Source of the DNA: Fervidobacterium nodosum Rt17-B1 | Lineage (GTDB): Bacteria; Thermotogota; Thermotogae; Thermotogales; Fervidobacteriaceae | Assembly (NCBI RefSeq): GCF_000017545.1 | Contig: NC_009718.1 | Span: 434,001-498,000, forward strand | Direction of reading: 5' to 3' | DNA length: 64,000 bases | Part shown: one piece after another, positions 25,577 to 34,063 of the stretch | Layout of the letters: each line of letters begins with the position of its first letter | Numbering within the stretch: position 1 is the stretch's first letter | Position numbers and translations under genes: made by a program | Notes under the pieces: model-generated | The model's database searches: none | Told to the model about the DNA's origin: nothing | Seen by the model: the letters and a program-made list of their open reading frames with translations, nothing else

Positions 25577-28102
25577 ATGTATTCCACATTAACCAGCGTT
25601 ATTGAGCATTGGAAGGATGTTGAACTTTCAAAGAACGCTTACAAAATTTTGTCGGAAAGATACTTTTTAAAAACTCCGAGTGGTGAATTTTTAGAAAAGA
25701 GCTGGGATGATATTTGCAGACGTGTTGCGAGAGTTATCGCAACCGCAGAACTTGTTAATAATCCAGAATTGAAGGAAAAATCGCCTTTTGAACAACTTGA
25801 CGAAGTAAAATTTTGGGAATCTACATTCTTTGACTTCTTAAAATCAAGGATATTCATTCCAAATAGCCCTACACTTTTTAATGCGGGAATGGGAGTTAGA
25901 CACGAATTGCTTTGGAAATCCATTGATGATATGACATTGGAAGATTACTGGGAAATATACAATTCCAGGAATCATTTACACATGCTTTCAGCTTGTTTTG
26001 TTGTTCCTGTAGAAGACAGTATAGAAGGTATATTCGAAGCAGTCAAAGAATACGCATTAATTACAAAAGCAGGCGGAGGAATTGGTAGTAACTTTTCAAG
26101 ACTTAGACCCAAAGGGAGCTTTGTGGCTGGAACTCATGGCCAAGCGAGTGGTCCAGTATCTTTCATGCATGTTTTCAATTCTGCTGTTGGAGTTGTAGAA
26201 CAGGGATACAGACGCAGAGGGGCCTTGATGGGGATACTTAACATAGACCATCCCGATATAGAAGAATTCATAACTGCTAAAGAAGGAAACGACGGAGAAA
26301 AGGTTCTTAAATTCTTCAATATATCTGTTGGAATAACTATGGATAGGCAAGAATTGCTTAAATTATACATGGAAGATGGTGAAATTGAACTTAAACATCC
26401 TAAATGCAATGGTTCAAAGAGAGTTAAAGTTAGAGAATTGATAAATAAAATAGCAAAGAATGCTTGGAAAACAGGAGATCCAGGACTTGCTTTCTTAAGC
26501 GAAATGAATAAATACTACGCAATGTACCCAGAGATGACAATTGAAAGCACAAATCCATGCGGTGAAATTGGTCTTGCACCTTACGAAGCTTGCAATCTCG
26601 GTTCAATTGATGTAGCTAAGTTCTATATGAATGGCGAATTCTATTGGGAAGCTTTCGCACAAGCAACAAGACTTGCTGTAAGATTCCTTGATGACGTTAT
26701 AGATGTTAATGTATTCCCACTTGAGAAAATAAGAAAAGCCGTCACAGACAGTAGAAGAATTGGGCTTGGCATAATGGGGTTTGCAGATCTTCTTTACATG
26801 ATGGATATTCCATACAACAGCCACGAAGGTAGACAATTTGCTGCTGATATGACAGCTTACATGGCAATACATGGTCACGATGAATCAAATAAACTAGCTC
26901 AGTTAAAAGGTAGTTTCCCACTTTTTGAAAAAAGCAGATATTACAGAGAAGATGAATTTGCCCCATTTGCTATGGGAATGAGTAAATACGATAATGAATT
27001 AAAAGAAGTGTTTAAAGAATCTAAGAAAGGGAAGAGGAATGTTGCAGTATTGACTATTGCCCCAACCGGCTCAATTTCAAATATAGCTGATACAAGCAGC
27101 GGACTAGAACCCAATTTCTTGCTTGCTTATGTGAGGTATATGAACAAACATGATGGTACAAAAGAAGCATTGTTCTATGTGAATAAAGTCTTGGAATCTA
27201 AACTTAATAAAGAAATTCTTGAGAGAGTAAAAGATAAATTAGTTGAAAGAGGCTCATTGCAAGATATTCCAGAAATTCCAGAAGAGATAAAGAGAGTATT
27301 TGTAACTGCAATGGATATTTCGCCAATGGATCATTTACTTATGCAAGATGCATTCCAAAGATATGTTGACAACAACATTTCAAAAACTATAAACATGCCT
27401 AATAGTGCAACAGAAGAAGATGTACTGAACATATACCTCGAAGCAATGAAGCTAAATATCCGTGGATTAACGATATACAGGGATGGATCACTGCAAACTC
27501 AAGTACTCACTTCTGCCAAAAACCTTAAAACAAAAGATGCTTCAAAAGTACAGTTCTTCGTATTGGATGAGAAACATAAACTTAGACCAAAGCCGAGAAA
27601 AGAAACGCTCAGAAGCGTCACAAGGAAATTTAAAGCAGAAAGTGGCACAACTTATATAACCGTTAGCTTCGACGACAACGGTGAAGCAGTTGAAATATTC
27701 CTCTCGAATGGTACAGAACTTGCCGAGGCGATAGGAAGACTTAGCTCTATTGCGCTAAGAGCAGGTGTTTCAGCTGAAGAAATTCTAGAACAACTTAAAA
27801 AAGTTAAAGGCACATATACACCCGCGCTTGCAAAGGAAATTAAACTTGCTGTTGACGATTTCGTGGAACTTTGGGGAGAAAAACCAGCTGAAGAAATTGA
27901 TACATTTGTCATCGACGGAACTATTAAAACAGCTGAAGAAATAGAAAAATTCGTTACTGCAAATGGTTTGCAATGGAGCGAAGGATATTACATAGATGCA
28001 GATGGTAACACTTATTGCCCATCATGTTTATCGAAAAATAGTATTATAAAACAAGAAGGATGTACAAGCTGTAGAAAATGTGGATGGAGCAAATGTAGTT
28101 AA
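25577..28102 (+). CDS. nrdJ: Adenosylcobalamin-dependent (class II) ribonucleoside-diphosphate reductase
   Basis: NrdJ reduces ribonucleotides to deoxyribonucleotides with a B12-derived radical, independent of oxygen. The 841-residue protein has the N-terminal active-site cysteine in LSACFVVPVEDS near residue 140, the catalytic N-C-E set in STNPCGEIGLAPYEACNLGS near residue 318 and APTGSISNIADTSSGLEPNF near residue 495. The C-terminus carries a CPSC...C-x2-C-x2-C zinc-ribbon-like cluster ending CGWSKCS, used for re-reduction or metal binding. ATG behind GGGGAGGT. The leader is about 70 nt, too short for a cobalamin riboswitch. Confidence 0.95.
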   Translation: MYSTLTSVIEHWKDVELSKNAYKILSERYFLKTPSGEFLEKSWDDICRRVARVIATAELVNNPELKEKSPFEQLDEVKFWESTFFDFLKSRIFIPNSPTLFNAGMGVRHELLWKSIDDMTLEDYWEIYNSRNHLHMLSACFVVPVEDSIEGIFEAVKEYALITKAGGGIGSNFSRLRPKGSFVAGTHGQASGPVSFMHVFNSAVGVVEQGYRRRGALMGILNIDHPDIEEFITAKEGNDGEKVLKFFNISVGITMDRQELLKLYMEDGEIELKHPKCNGSKRVKVRELINKIAKNAWKTGDPGLAFLSEMNKYYAMYPEMTIESTNPCGEIGLAPYEACNLGSIDVAKFYMNGEFYWEAFAQATRLAVRFLDDVIDVNVFPLEKIRKAVTDSRRIGLGIMGFADLLYMMDIPYNSHEGRQFAADMTAYMAIHGHDESNKLAQLKGSFPLFEKSRYYREDEFAPFAMGMSKYDNELKEVFKESKKGKRNVAVLTIAPTGSISNIADTSSGLEPNFLLAYVRYMNKHDGTKEALFYVNKVLESKLNKEILERVKDKLVERGSLQDIPEIPEEIKRVFVTAMDISPMDHLLMQDAFQRYVDNNISKTINMPNSATEEDVLNIYLEAMKLNIRGLTIYRDGSLQTQVLTSAKNLKTKDASKVQFFVLDEKHKLRPKPRKETLRSVTRKFKAESGTTYITVSFDDNGEAVEIFLSNGTELAEAIGRLSSIALRAGVSAEEILEQLKKVKGTYTPALAKEIKLAVDDFVELWGEKPAEEIDTFVIDGTIKTAEEIEKFVTANGLQWSEGYYIDADGNTYCPSCLSKNSIIKQEGCTSCRKCGWSKCS

Positions 28103-28134
28103 TAATTAATTGATGCTATTTATTATTCAAAGAA

Positions 28135-29232
28135 AAACACCCCCGTGGTAATTTTGGATTTTGTTAACCAAAGGTATTGATAAATTTCAAAAACCATATT
28201 ATCTTCTTAAATAGGGGACACCCCCCAATATACTCTCAATAAGGAGGTATCCCGATATGGCTAATGTCCAACTCAAATGCCCTCATTGTGGCTCTTCTAA
28301 CTTCATCAAAAACGGTCATGATAAGTTCAAAAACCAAATCTTCTTTTGCAAAGACTGCAAGCGTTACTTTAAACTTTCTTTCACCAAAAAACACAAACTT
28401 TTCTCTTTCCCTTACCCTCGTTGTGTTCATTGTAACCATGTCATGGAAATTTACAAAATCCGCCGTTATTTCGTTCGTTTCAGATGCAGAAAGTGCAACT
28501 TCAAAACTTCTGTTCCACTTTCTCTTCCTCAGCCTGTGCCTTTCAACTTTCATCCTTTCAAATTCTTCCGTTTCCCTATCTATATCATTCTCAAAGCTTT
28601 CATCTTGTACTTCAAATACAACCTTTCTCTTCGTGCTATTAAAGCTTGCTTGAATATCAATGTCTCTCATGTTGCTATTTACAAATGGATTATCAAGTTA
28701 TCTTCTGTTATTTCGCTTTTTGAGTTTGAGAATGTATTTAAAGTTCACGGTGATGAAACAGTTATTGTATTTCGAGACAAAAAGTACTATGTGTGGCTAT
28801 TAGTTGAGCATGGTACGAATTTAATAGTAGCTTGGCATGTATCAAGATATCGTGATATGTCACAAGTTAAGATATTGTTAGATAAATACTTTAGTCAAAG
28901 AAAACAAAACACACAAATAGAGTTAATAACCGATGGACTAAAAGCGTACGAGATAGCAGTGAAACTAAATTTTGATAATGTTGAGCACAGAGAAGTAAGA
29001 CTAGGTAAAAACAACGAATGTGAATCGAAATTTTCGTTATTTAAGATGTTTGTTAGAGCAAAAAGGAGCTTCAAGAAATTTAGCAACATACGGTACTATG
29101 TAAATGGTTTTTGTGTAGTAAGGAACCTATGCAAGTTATATGAGAACGAAAATGAGATGATTACAGCTTTAGCTTCCATCATCACTACTAGTTAACAGCA
29201 TCTAATTTTGATATACCATCTCGGGGGTGTTT
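28135..29232 (+). mobile_element. Insertion sequence with one transposase gene
   Basis: The transposase gene is bounded by inverted ends: AAACACCCCCG at 28135-28145 and its complement at 29222-29232. With two mismatches the match extends outward to about 17 bp (28129 and 29238). Further in, both ends share TGGTA and TGTTAAC at non-identical spacing. I see no clear target duplication outside the ends (TTATTATTC left, ATTTTAGTTG right), so the copy may be old or the ends slightly misplaced. It separates nrdJ from rex and disrupts no recognisable gene. Confidence 0.72.
28257..29195 (+). CDS. DDE transposase with N-terminal zinc ribbons (IS6/IS240-like)
   Basis: In 312 residues two cysteine pairs form an N-terminal zinc-binding region (CPHCGSSNFIKNGH...CKDC and CVHC...CRKC, residues ~9-82). 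A helical segment with a helix-turn-helix-like stretch follows (LSLRAIKACLNINVSHVAIY). The catalytic domain shows the DDE triad: HGDETVIVFRDKKYYVWLLV (~163), ITDGLKAYEIA (~223) and NNECESKFSLFKMF (~251). The layout suggests the IS6/IS240 group, but the family call is tentative. ATG behind AAGGAGGT. The gene appears intact. The first ~430 bp are strongly C-rich and the rest G-rich on the coding strand. Confidence 0.82.
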   Translation: MANVQLKCPHCGSSNFIKNGHDKFKNQIFFCKDCKRYFKLSFTKKHKLFSFPYPRCVHCNHVMEIYKIRRYFVRFRCRKCNFKTSVPLSLPQPVPFNFHPFKFFRFPIYIILKAFILYFKYNLSLRAIKACLNINVSHVAIYKWIIKLSSVISLFEFENVFKVHGDETVIVFRDKKYYVWLLVEHGTNLIVAWHVSRYRDMSQVKILLDKYFSQRKQNTQIELITDGLKAYEIAVKLNFDNVEHREVRLGKNNECESKFSLFKMFVRAKRSFKKFSNIRYYVNGFCVVRNLCKLYENENEMITALASIITTS

Positions 29233-29256
29233 GTTTTTATTTTAGTTGTATGTTAT

Positions 29257-29892
29257 TTACTCATTTATTTCATTTCCAAGCATTCTGTTGATTATCATAT
29301 ACGACAAAGTTTCAAATGAAAGAGTTATATCAACATCTTCAACAGGTAAAGATGTTCTCAATTTTACAGGTGAGAAGTTAACTATTCCTTTTATACTGGT
29401 TTCTTCGATTTGCTCCACAACTAATTGAGCGGCACTTTCTGGAACTGCGATAACTGCCATTTCAATGTTCATTTTTTCGACTAATTCTTTCAAATCACTC
29501 ATATGATATACGGTAATTCCCGCGATTTTCTTACCGACTTTTTCTCTATCGTTGTCAAATATAGCTACGACTTTGAATTTGTGCTTTGGCAAACCAGGGT
29601 AATTTGCCAATGCGGTCCCGAGATTACCAGCACCTATAATAGCTACATTCCATTCTTTATTTATACCAATGATATCAGCTATCTCTCCAAGAAGCTTTTT
29701 GACGTTGTATCCCAATCCTCTTTTGCCAAACTCCCCAAAGTAAGATAAATCTTTTCTAACTTGGCTAGGTTTAATATTCAATCTTTCAGCAATATCTTGC
29801 GAAGACACAAAGTTAACACCATCATCTTTAAATCTGTTAAGGCACCTATAGTAAAGCCCTAATCTTTTTATAGTTGGTTTTGGTATTTTCAT
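29257..29892 (-). CDS. rex: Redox-sensing transcriptional repressor Rex
   Basis: Rex senses the NADH/NAD+ ratio and represses fermentation and respiratory genes. The 211-residue protein has the winged-helix domain (KPTIKRLGLYYRCLNRF; VSSQDIAERLNIKPSQVRKD), the linker SYFGEFGKRGLGYNV, and a Rossmann fold with the NAD loop AIIGAGNLGTALANYPGL near residue 84. The C-terminal swapped helix is present (TLSFETLSYMII). A Rex-like operator sits on its own promoter, so autoregulation is likely. It follows the insertion sequence, whose right end is about 25 bp past its stop. Confidence 0.96.
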   Translation of the reverse strand: MKIPKPTIKRLGLYYRCLNRFKDDGVNFVSSQDIAERLNIKPSQVRKDLSYFGEFGKRGLGYNVKKLLGEIADIIGINKEWNVAIIGAGNLGTALANYPGLPKHKFKVVAIFDNDREKVGKKIAGITVYHMSDLKELVEKMNIEMAVIAVPESAAQLVVEQIEETSIKGIVNFSPVKLRTSLPVEDVDITLSFETLSYMIINRMLGNEINE

Positions 29893-29913
29893 CCAATATT
29901 CCCCCTGTTTTGT

Positions 29914-29959
29914 TTGTTATCTAATTCACAATTTTACCATAACATGATTTTTAAATCAA
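29914..29959 (-). promoter_or_regulatory. rex promoter with overlapping Rex-like operator
   Basis: On the minus strand TTGATT (29954-29959), a 17-bp spacer and an extended TGG-TAAAAT -10 (29931-29936) form a strong promoter. Immediately after it, TTGTGAATTAGATAACAA (29914-29931) matches the Rex consensus TTGTGA-N6-TCACAA except for one base, and shares the last base of the -10. Binding there would block initiation. Confidence 0.72.
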
Positions 29960-29978
29960 CTATAATAAAAATAAGTTG

Positions 29979-30620
29979 TTACAAACCTAGTTCAAAGGTT
30001 GTCAATATAATCTTTATTCTTTTTGGTTGCCTCAAGGATGATTCCACAACAACAAAATAATTACAAATTCTGTTGCTTGACAAACAATCTTGACAAAGGC
30101 CGTTGATGGTACAGGGGGTTTTTAAATTTAATCTTTTCGAATTCATAGGAGAGATATACCTTAATCTTTCACGTGCTTCTTCAATATCTTTTACAACTTT
30201 GTTTAAACTGGAAATCAATAAAACATTTTTGGGACCATAAATGACTGCTGCTACACGATTACCGTTACCATCAAGAAATATTAGCTTCCCATCCTCAGTT
30301 ATAGCGTTTGTACTGCAAACGTAATAATCTGAACGAAAAGCTGCTAATTCTATTTCTCTTTTTTCTTCAGGTGTTTTTGCGCTTGTCCTATCTAAAAAGT
30401 TATATTTTCCACTTTTGAGTAGTTCTAAAACACTGCTTTCACTAACGCTCAATGAACCACCACTTGTAACCATAGACTTTTCTGGTATGATTGAGCTCAC
30501 AGTTGATAAAAGCTCGTCTGTGGAATTTACCACATATACTTCAAAGCCTTTTCTTTCAAGAACAGGTTTGATTTTTTGAGCAAGTGAGTTATATTTCCAA
30601 TTGTAAAGTTCACTTCTCAT
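29979..30620 (-). CDS. LUD-domain protein (lactate-utilisation LutC/YkgG-like)
   Basis: In 213 residues the LUD domain spans nearly the whole protein: SLAQKIKPVLERKGFEVYVV (start), SMVTSGGSLSVSES near residue 68, REIELAAFRSDYYVCSTNAI near residue 106, AVIYGPKNVLLISSLNKVV near residue 145. LUD proteins act with the LutA/LutB iron-sulfur proteins in lactate oxidation, but neither partner is nearby. Four cysteines cluster at the C-terminus (PCTINGLCQDCLSSNRIC), which could bind a metal. ATG behind AGGAGGGAAG. It lies upstream of rex on the same strand, separated by the rex promoter. Confidence 0.85.
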   Translation of the reverse strand: MRSELYNWKYNSLAQKIKPVLERKGFEVYVVNSTDELLSTVSSIIPEKSMVTSGGSLSVSESSVLELLKSGKYNFLDRTSAKTPEEKREIELAAFRSDYYVCSTNAITEDGKLIFLDGNGNRVAAVIYGPKNVLLISSLNKVVKDIEEARERLRYISPMNSKRLNLKTPCTINGLCQDCLSSNRICNYFVVVESSLRQPKRIKIILTTFELGL

Positions 30621-30662
30621 GCCCTTCCCTCCTGATTTTTCATATATTTGTAAGATAAATAC

Positions 30663-30695
30663 AAAAACAGGCGAGACATCATGTCTCGCCTGTTT
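30663..30695 (-). terminator. Rho-independent terminator of tRNA-Asp
   Basis: A perfect 15-bp inverted repeat (AAACAGGCGAGACAT and complement, 30665-30679 and 30681-30695) with a single central base is followed on the minus strand by TTTTTG. It lies 10 bp past the tRNA 3' end and before the LUD gene, so it ends the tRNA transcript. The plus-strand side has no U-tract. Confidence 0.88.
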
Positions 30696-30705
30696 ACCAT
30701 TTATT

Positions 30706-30783
30706 TGGCGGGGACGACGAGATTTGAACTCGCGGCCACCGGTGTGACAGACCGGCGTGCTAACCAGGCTGCACCACGTCCCC
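30706..30783 (-). tRNA. tRNA-Asp (anticodon GTC)
   Basis: The minus strand folds into a full cloverleaf of 78 nt including an encoded CCA: acceptor GGGGACG/CGTCCCC, D stem GTGC/GCAC, anticodon stem CCGGT/ACCGG with loop CTGTCAC, T stem GCGAG/CTCGT with TTCAAAT loop. Position 34-36 is GTC, and the discriminator base is G, as expected for aspartate. Confidence 0.96.
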
Positions 30784-30822
30784 GTCTTTCTTAATTCGTC
30801 AACTCATCGCTGACCGTGATAT

Positions 30823-30851
30823 ATTTTGCCATAAGGTCATTGGTTTGTCAA
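30823..30851 (-). promoter_or_regulatory. Promoter of tRNA-Asp
   Basis: On the minus strand a consensus TTGACA (30846-30851) is followed by a 17-bp spacer and an extended TGG-CAAAAT -10 (30823-30828), placing transcription start about 33 bp before the tRNA. It lies just beyond the lysA stop, so the tRNA has its own promoter. Confidence 0.72.
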
Positions 30852-30904
30852 TGGGTATTTTTCAATTTTCACATAAATTTTCTTTAAATTTTTTCCAACA
30901 ATTT

Positions 30905-32086
30905 TCAAACTATTGTTTTAAACATTTCTTCAATTTCTTCTCTTCTTCTTATTAATCTGAAGTCGTATTTTCCGTTTTCCTCGTACACAATCACTTCTGC
31001 AGGTCTTGGCATAGAGTTGTAATTGTTTGACATGGAATAACCATAAGCACCTACGTCTCGAACAATTACGTAACTTCCAACTTTCGGTATTTCCAAATTC
31101 CTTTCGAAAGCGATAATATCTCCTGATTCACAAAGTGGACCGACTACATCAATGATATATTTTTCACTGCTTTCTGGATCTAATACATTTACTTCATGAT
31201 AAGCATTGTACATTGCAGGTCTCATAAGTACATTCATTCCTCCGTCTAAAACTACAAAGGTTTTGTGCCGAGTTTTTTTCACATATTCCACTTTTAAAAC
31301 AAGTAACCCGGCTGGAGCAATCATATATCTCCCAAGCTCGAGAATCACCATTTTGAAATCTTTTAAATAAGGCACAATTCTCTCTTTATACTCTAAAATG
31401 TCCAATTCCTTATCTTTGTATTTTATTCCCCAACCACCACCTATGTTAATTTTTGAAAATCCGTATTTTTTAGACAAATCAACAACTTTGGAAATAGCTT
31501 CTTCAAAAGGTTCAACATCAGTTATCTGAGAACCTATATGAACATGGAATCCAGAAATGTTCAGTCTCTTCTTTGATAGTATTCTATCAATTTCATCAGT
31601 TTGTATACCAAATTTGCTTTTTTTCAAACCTGTCGATATATGCGGATGTGTCTTTGCATCGACGTCAGGATTTACACGCAGAAAAAACTCCGCACTGCTA
31701 TCTATTTCTGACCAAATTTCGTATTCTTCTTCAGAATCTATATTTACATACCCTACTTTTTTTGAAAGTATTTCTATTTCTTTTCTAGTTTTACCATTTC
31801 CATTCCAAACAATTTTTTTGTCATCTACATCTGCTAACTTACAAGCATGATACTCACCGATGGATACTATATCTGCACCAAAACCATTGTCTTTAAACAT
31901 TTCTATAATCCTTGGATTATTATTTGCTTTGCATGCAAATGTTGGGAAAAGATTTACGCTGCTGAAAACATCCTTAACGGTACTTATTCTTTTCAAAATC
32001 TCTTCACGTGAATAAACATAAACTGGTGTACCATAAGTTTTTGCTATAGCCTCAATTAATTCTTTTTCCAATAAAGTACTTGGCAC
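30905..32086 (-). CDS. lysA: Diaminopimelate decarboxylase
   Basis: LysA converts meso-diaminopimelate to L-lysine, using PLP. The 393-residue protein has the PLP lysine in FPTFACKANNNPRIIEMF near residue 48, the glycine loop FSKINIGGGWGIKYK near residue 215 and the C-terminal catalytic block VVGPLCESGDIIAFER near residue 314. The start is GTG at 32086 behind AAAGGAG; an ATG two bases upstream is out of frame. The lysine product may feed both protein and, in Thermotoga relatives, peptidoglycan. No lysine riboswitch fits in the 29-bp gap upstream. Confidence 0.96.
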   Translation of the reverse strand: MPSTLLEKELIEAIAKTYGTPVYVYSREEILKRISTVKDVFSSVNLFPTFACKANNNPRIIEMFKDNGFGADIVSIGEYHACKLADVDDKKIVWNGNGKTRKEIEILSKKVGYVNIDSEEEYEIWSEIDSSAEFFLRVNPDVDAKTHPHISTGLKKSKFGIQTDEIDRILSKKRLNISGFHVHIGSQITDVEPFEEAISKVVDLSKKYGFSKINIGGGWGIKYKDKELDILEYKERIVPYLKDFKMVILELGRYMIAPAGLLVLKVEYVKKTRHKTFVVLDGGMNVLMRPAMYNAYHEVNVLDPESSEKYIIDVVGPLCESGDIIAFERNLEIPKVGSYVIVRDVGAYGYSMSNNYNSMPRPAEVIVYEENGKYDFRLIRRREEIEEMFKTIV

Positions 32087-32115
32087 ATTCAGTCACTCCT
32101 TTAATTATTTACTAA

Positions 32116-32442
32116 TTATTCGGATAACTTTCTCAATTTTACCGCCGTCCCGTATGCAAGAATCTCTGCAGCACTTTGCATTACAGACGATGAACCAAAC
32201 CTTAGGCCGATAACTGCATCAGCGCCGAGTTTTTCAGCTTCATCTATCATGCGTTTCAATGCGATGTTTCTACTCTCAACTAACAATTCCGTATAACTTT
32301 TTATCTCACCACCTGCCAAAGTCTTAAATGCAGCTGCTATATCTTTACCCAGGTGCTTTGAATTAACTATACTACCTGTAACAATTCCTAACGTTTCAAC
32401 GATTTCATATCCTGGAACAAAATCAGTCGTTACAACTATCAT
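32116..32442 (-). CDS. YbjQ/UPF0145 family protein
   Basis: The 108-residue YbjQ-like protein has the blocks ETLGIVTGSIVNSKHLGKD, ALKRMIDEAEKLGADAVIGL and VMQSAAEILAYGTAVKL. The fold forms oligomeric rings and was once described as heavy-metal binding; the function is unknown. I choose the ATG at 32442, eight bases after AAGGAGG, over the GTG that overlaps the ribosome binding site. It lies between lysA (29 bp) and the ABC exporter genes (21 bp), probably co-transcribed. Confidence 0.85.
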   Translation of the reverse strand: MIVVTTDFVPGYEIVETLGIVTGSIVNSKHLGKDIAAAFKTLAGGEIKSYTELLVESRNIALKRMIDEAEKLGADAVIGLRFGSSSVMQSAAEILAYGTAVKLRKLSE

Positions 32443-32463
32443 ACATGGCACCTCCTTTGTGAA

Positions 32464-33213
32464 TTATGCCTCTTTTTTATTGAAAATAATATAGGCAAAG
32501 ATGAAAGATACTATTGTGAATATTATAGCACCAATTGTGTATTTAAAATCTATGAAATTTTTTTGGAAAATGTTTGTACCAAGTGCATATGAAAATGTAT
32601 TTAAAAACTTCAATGGTTTCAGTAGACCTGCCACAGTAGTGATGGCAAGTGTCCCCAAACCCGCAAGGAGTGGTTTTACTTGATCATTGAATAGAACTGA
32701 GAAAAATATACCGATGCCATACCAAAGCAAACCCGCAAAATATGATTGAAATGCAAATTTTAACCCTGTTTCGTAAATATAATCCTTTCTAAGCAAAAAT
32801 GAATAAACCAATGGCAGTAGGCCAGCGATTATTAAGATAACACTCAGCGCAATAAAACCAGTAAGCACTTTATTCAAAAAGATTTCTTTTCTCGATTTTC
32901 TAACAAGTAAAAATTCTATTGTTCTATTTTCAAATTCCCTTGCAAAGAGTGGGAATGCCATGATAATACCAATTATTGGAATCATTTGACCAAAATTTTT
33001 ACCATACCATTGTGAATTAACGTAAAAATTCCATTCTTTAAGTTTATTTAACATACTACCAGGAAGAAACTTTTCTAGTTGAGGATTTCCTGTGTAACCT
33101 TCCAACATTGAGAGTGTGAATTTTTGTAAAGGAGCAACTAAAAAGAAGAGTATGAACACAACAACTAAAACTCCAAAAAAACGGACTCTCAAATCGTTAA
33201 ATTCCTTTCTCAT
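32464..33213 (-). CDS. ABC-2 type transporter permease
   Basis: The 249-residue protein has about six hydrophobic segments (VLVVVFILFFLVAPL near residue 15, IIPIIGIIMAFPLFA near residue 80, GAIIFTIVSFIFAYIIF at the end). The block REFENRTIEFLLVRKSRKEIF is typical of ABC-2 permeases. It overlaps its ATPase gene by 4 bp. With the GntR/YtrA regulator the trio resembles Ytr-type exporters, often linked to cell-envelope stress; the substrate is unknown. Confidence 0.85.
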   Translation of the reverse strand: MRKEFNDLRVRFFGVLVVVFILFFLVAPLQKFTLSMLEGYTGNPQLEKFLPGSMLNKLKEWNFYVNSQWYGKNFGQMIPIIGIIMAFPLFAREFENRTIEFLLVRKSRKEIFLNKVLTGFIALSVILIIAGLLPLVYSFLLRKDYIYETGLKFAFQSYFAGLLWYGIGIFFSVLFNDQVKPLLAGLGTLAITTVAGLLKPLKFLNTFSYALGTNIFQKNFIDFKYTIGAIIFTIVSFIFAYIIFNKKEA

Positions 33214-34031
33214 CTTATATCACCTCTGTTATTACCATTAGTATTGCTTCCAACTATAAAAGCTTCAAATAAGACATCGAAGGTCACAAGTTCATATTCA
33301 AATTTATTTTCCTTAGCATAATCTTTTGTGACTATGTATATATCTTCCGATTTAGTAGACTTATATTTATAACCTTCCACTTTCTTTCCCTTTTCAACCT
33401 TTATTGCGCAGTATTTTTCTTTAATATCATCGAGATATCCGATCTCGATAATCTTTCCTTTATTCATTATGGCAACTTTATCTGCAACTTTTTCAACTTC
33501 GCTGAGTATATGACTTGTGTAAAGTACAGACCCACCATCCATCGGAATGTTTCTTATAGCATCAAGTATTTGATTTCTCACGATGGGATCTAATCCCCAA
33601 GTTGGTTCGTCTAATATATATAAATCTGCCTTCTGTGATAACACTAAAGCAAGATATAGCTGAGTAGTCTGACCGTTAGATAATTCTGACACCTTTTCTG
33701 AAAGTGGCAAATCAAATTTTTCTATTAAACCATAACACTTACTTTTATCAAAATCCTCTGTTAAATCTGCGGTAAATTCCACCATTTTCTTCACAGTATA
33801 GCTTTGATAAAGTTCTTTTCCTTCTGGCAGATAAGCTATTTTACCATTTTTGATTATCTCACCTGAATCTTTAAACCTAAGTCCTAATATACATTTAATA
33901 GTTGTTGTCTTACCTGCGCCATTCGGACCAAGTAAAGCAAAAATCTCGCTTTTTTCGATACTAAAAGATATGCTATCAACGGCTCTAATCTCTTTGTAGT
34001 ACTTTTTCAAACCTCTAACTTCTAAAACCAA
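33210..34031 (-). CDS. ABC transporter ATP-binding protein
   Basis: The nucleotide-binding subunit shows Walker A LLGPNGAGKTTTIKCILGL (~30), the ABC signature as SELSNGQTTQLYLALVL with SNGQT in place of SGGQ, Walker B LYILDEPTWGLDP, and the H-loop SHILSEVEKVADKVAI. I choose TTG at 34031, which follows GGAGGTGAGGATT, rather than the ATG at 34055 that lacks a ribosome binding site. A ~60-residue C-terminal extension follows. It pairs with the permease downstream and is controlled by the upstream GntR gene. Confidence 0.9.
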   Translation of the reverse strand: MVLEVRGLKKYYKEIRAVDSISFSIEKSEIFALLGPNGAGKTTTIKCILGLRFKDSGEIIKNGKIAYLPEGKELYQSYTVKKMVEFTADLTEDFDKSKCYGLIEKFDLPLSEKVSELSNGQTTQLYLALVLSQKADLYILDEPTWGLDPIVRNQILDAIRNIPMDGGSVLYTSHILSEVEKVADKVAIMNKGKIIEIGYLDDIKEKYCAIKVEKGKKVEGYKYKSTKSEDIYIVTKDYAKENKFEYELVTFDVLFEAFIVGSNTNGNNRGDIR

Positions 34032-34063
34032 AATCCTCACCTCCAAGATAAACATTATTTAAT

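Noticed and set aside
28236-28670. Open frame of 144 codons on the minus strand inside the transposase gene
   Set aside because: It is antisense to a coherent zinc-ribbon transposase, and its low-complexity Glu/Arg/Phe composition follows from the C-rich coding strand.
32087-32115. Lysine riboswitch before lysA
   Set aside because: Only 29 bp separate lysA from the upstream gene.
34032-34055. ATG start at 34055 for the ABC ATPase
   Set aside because: No ribosome binding site; GGAGGTGA lies downstream of it and points to TTG at 34031.
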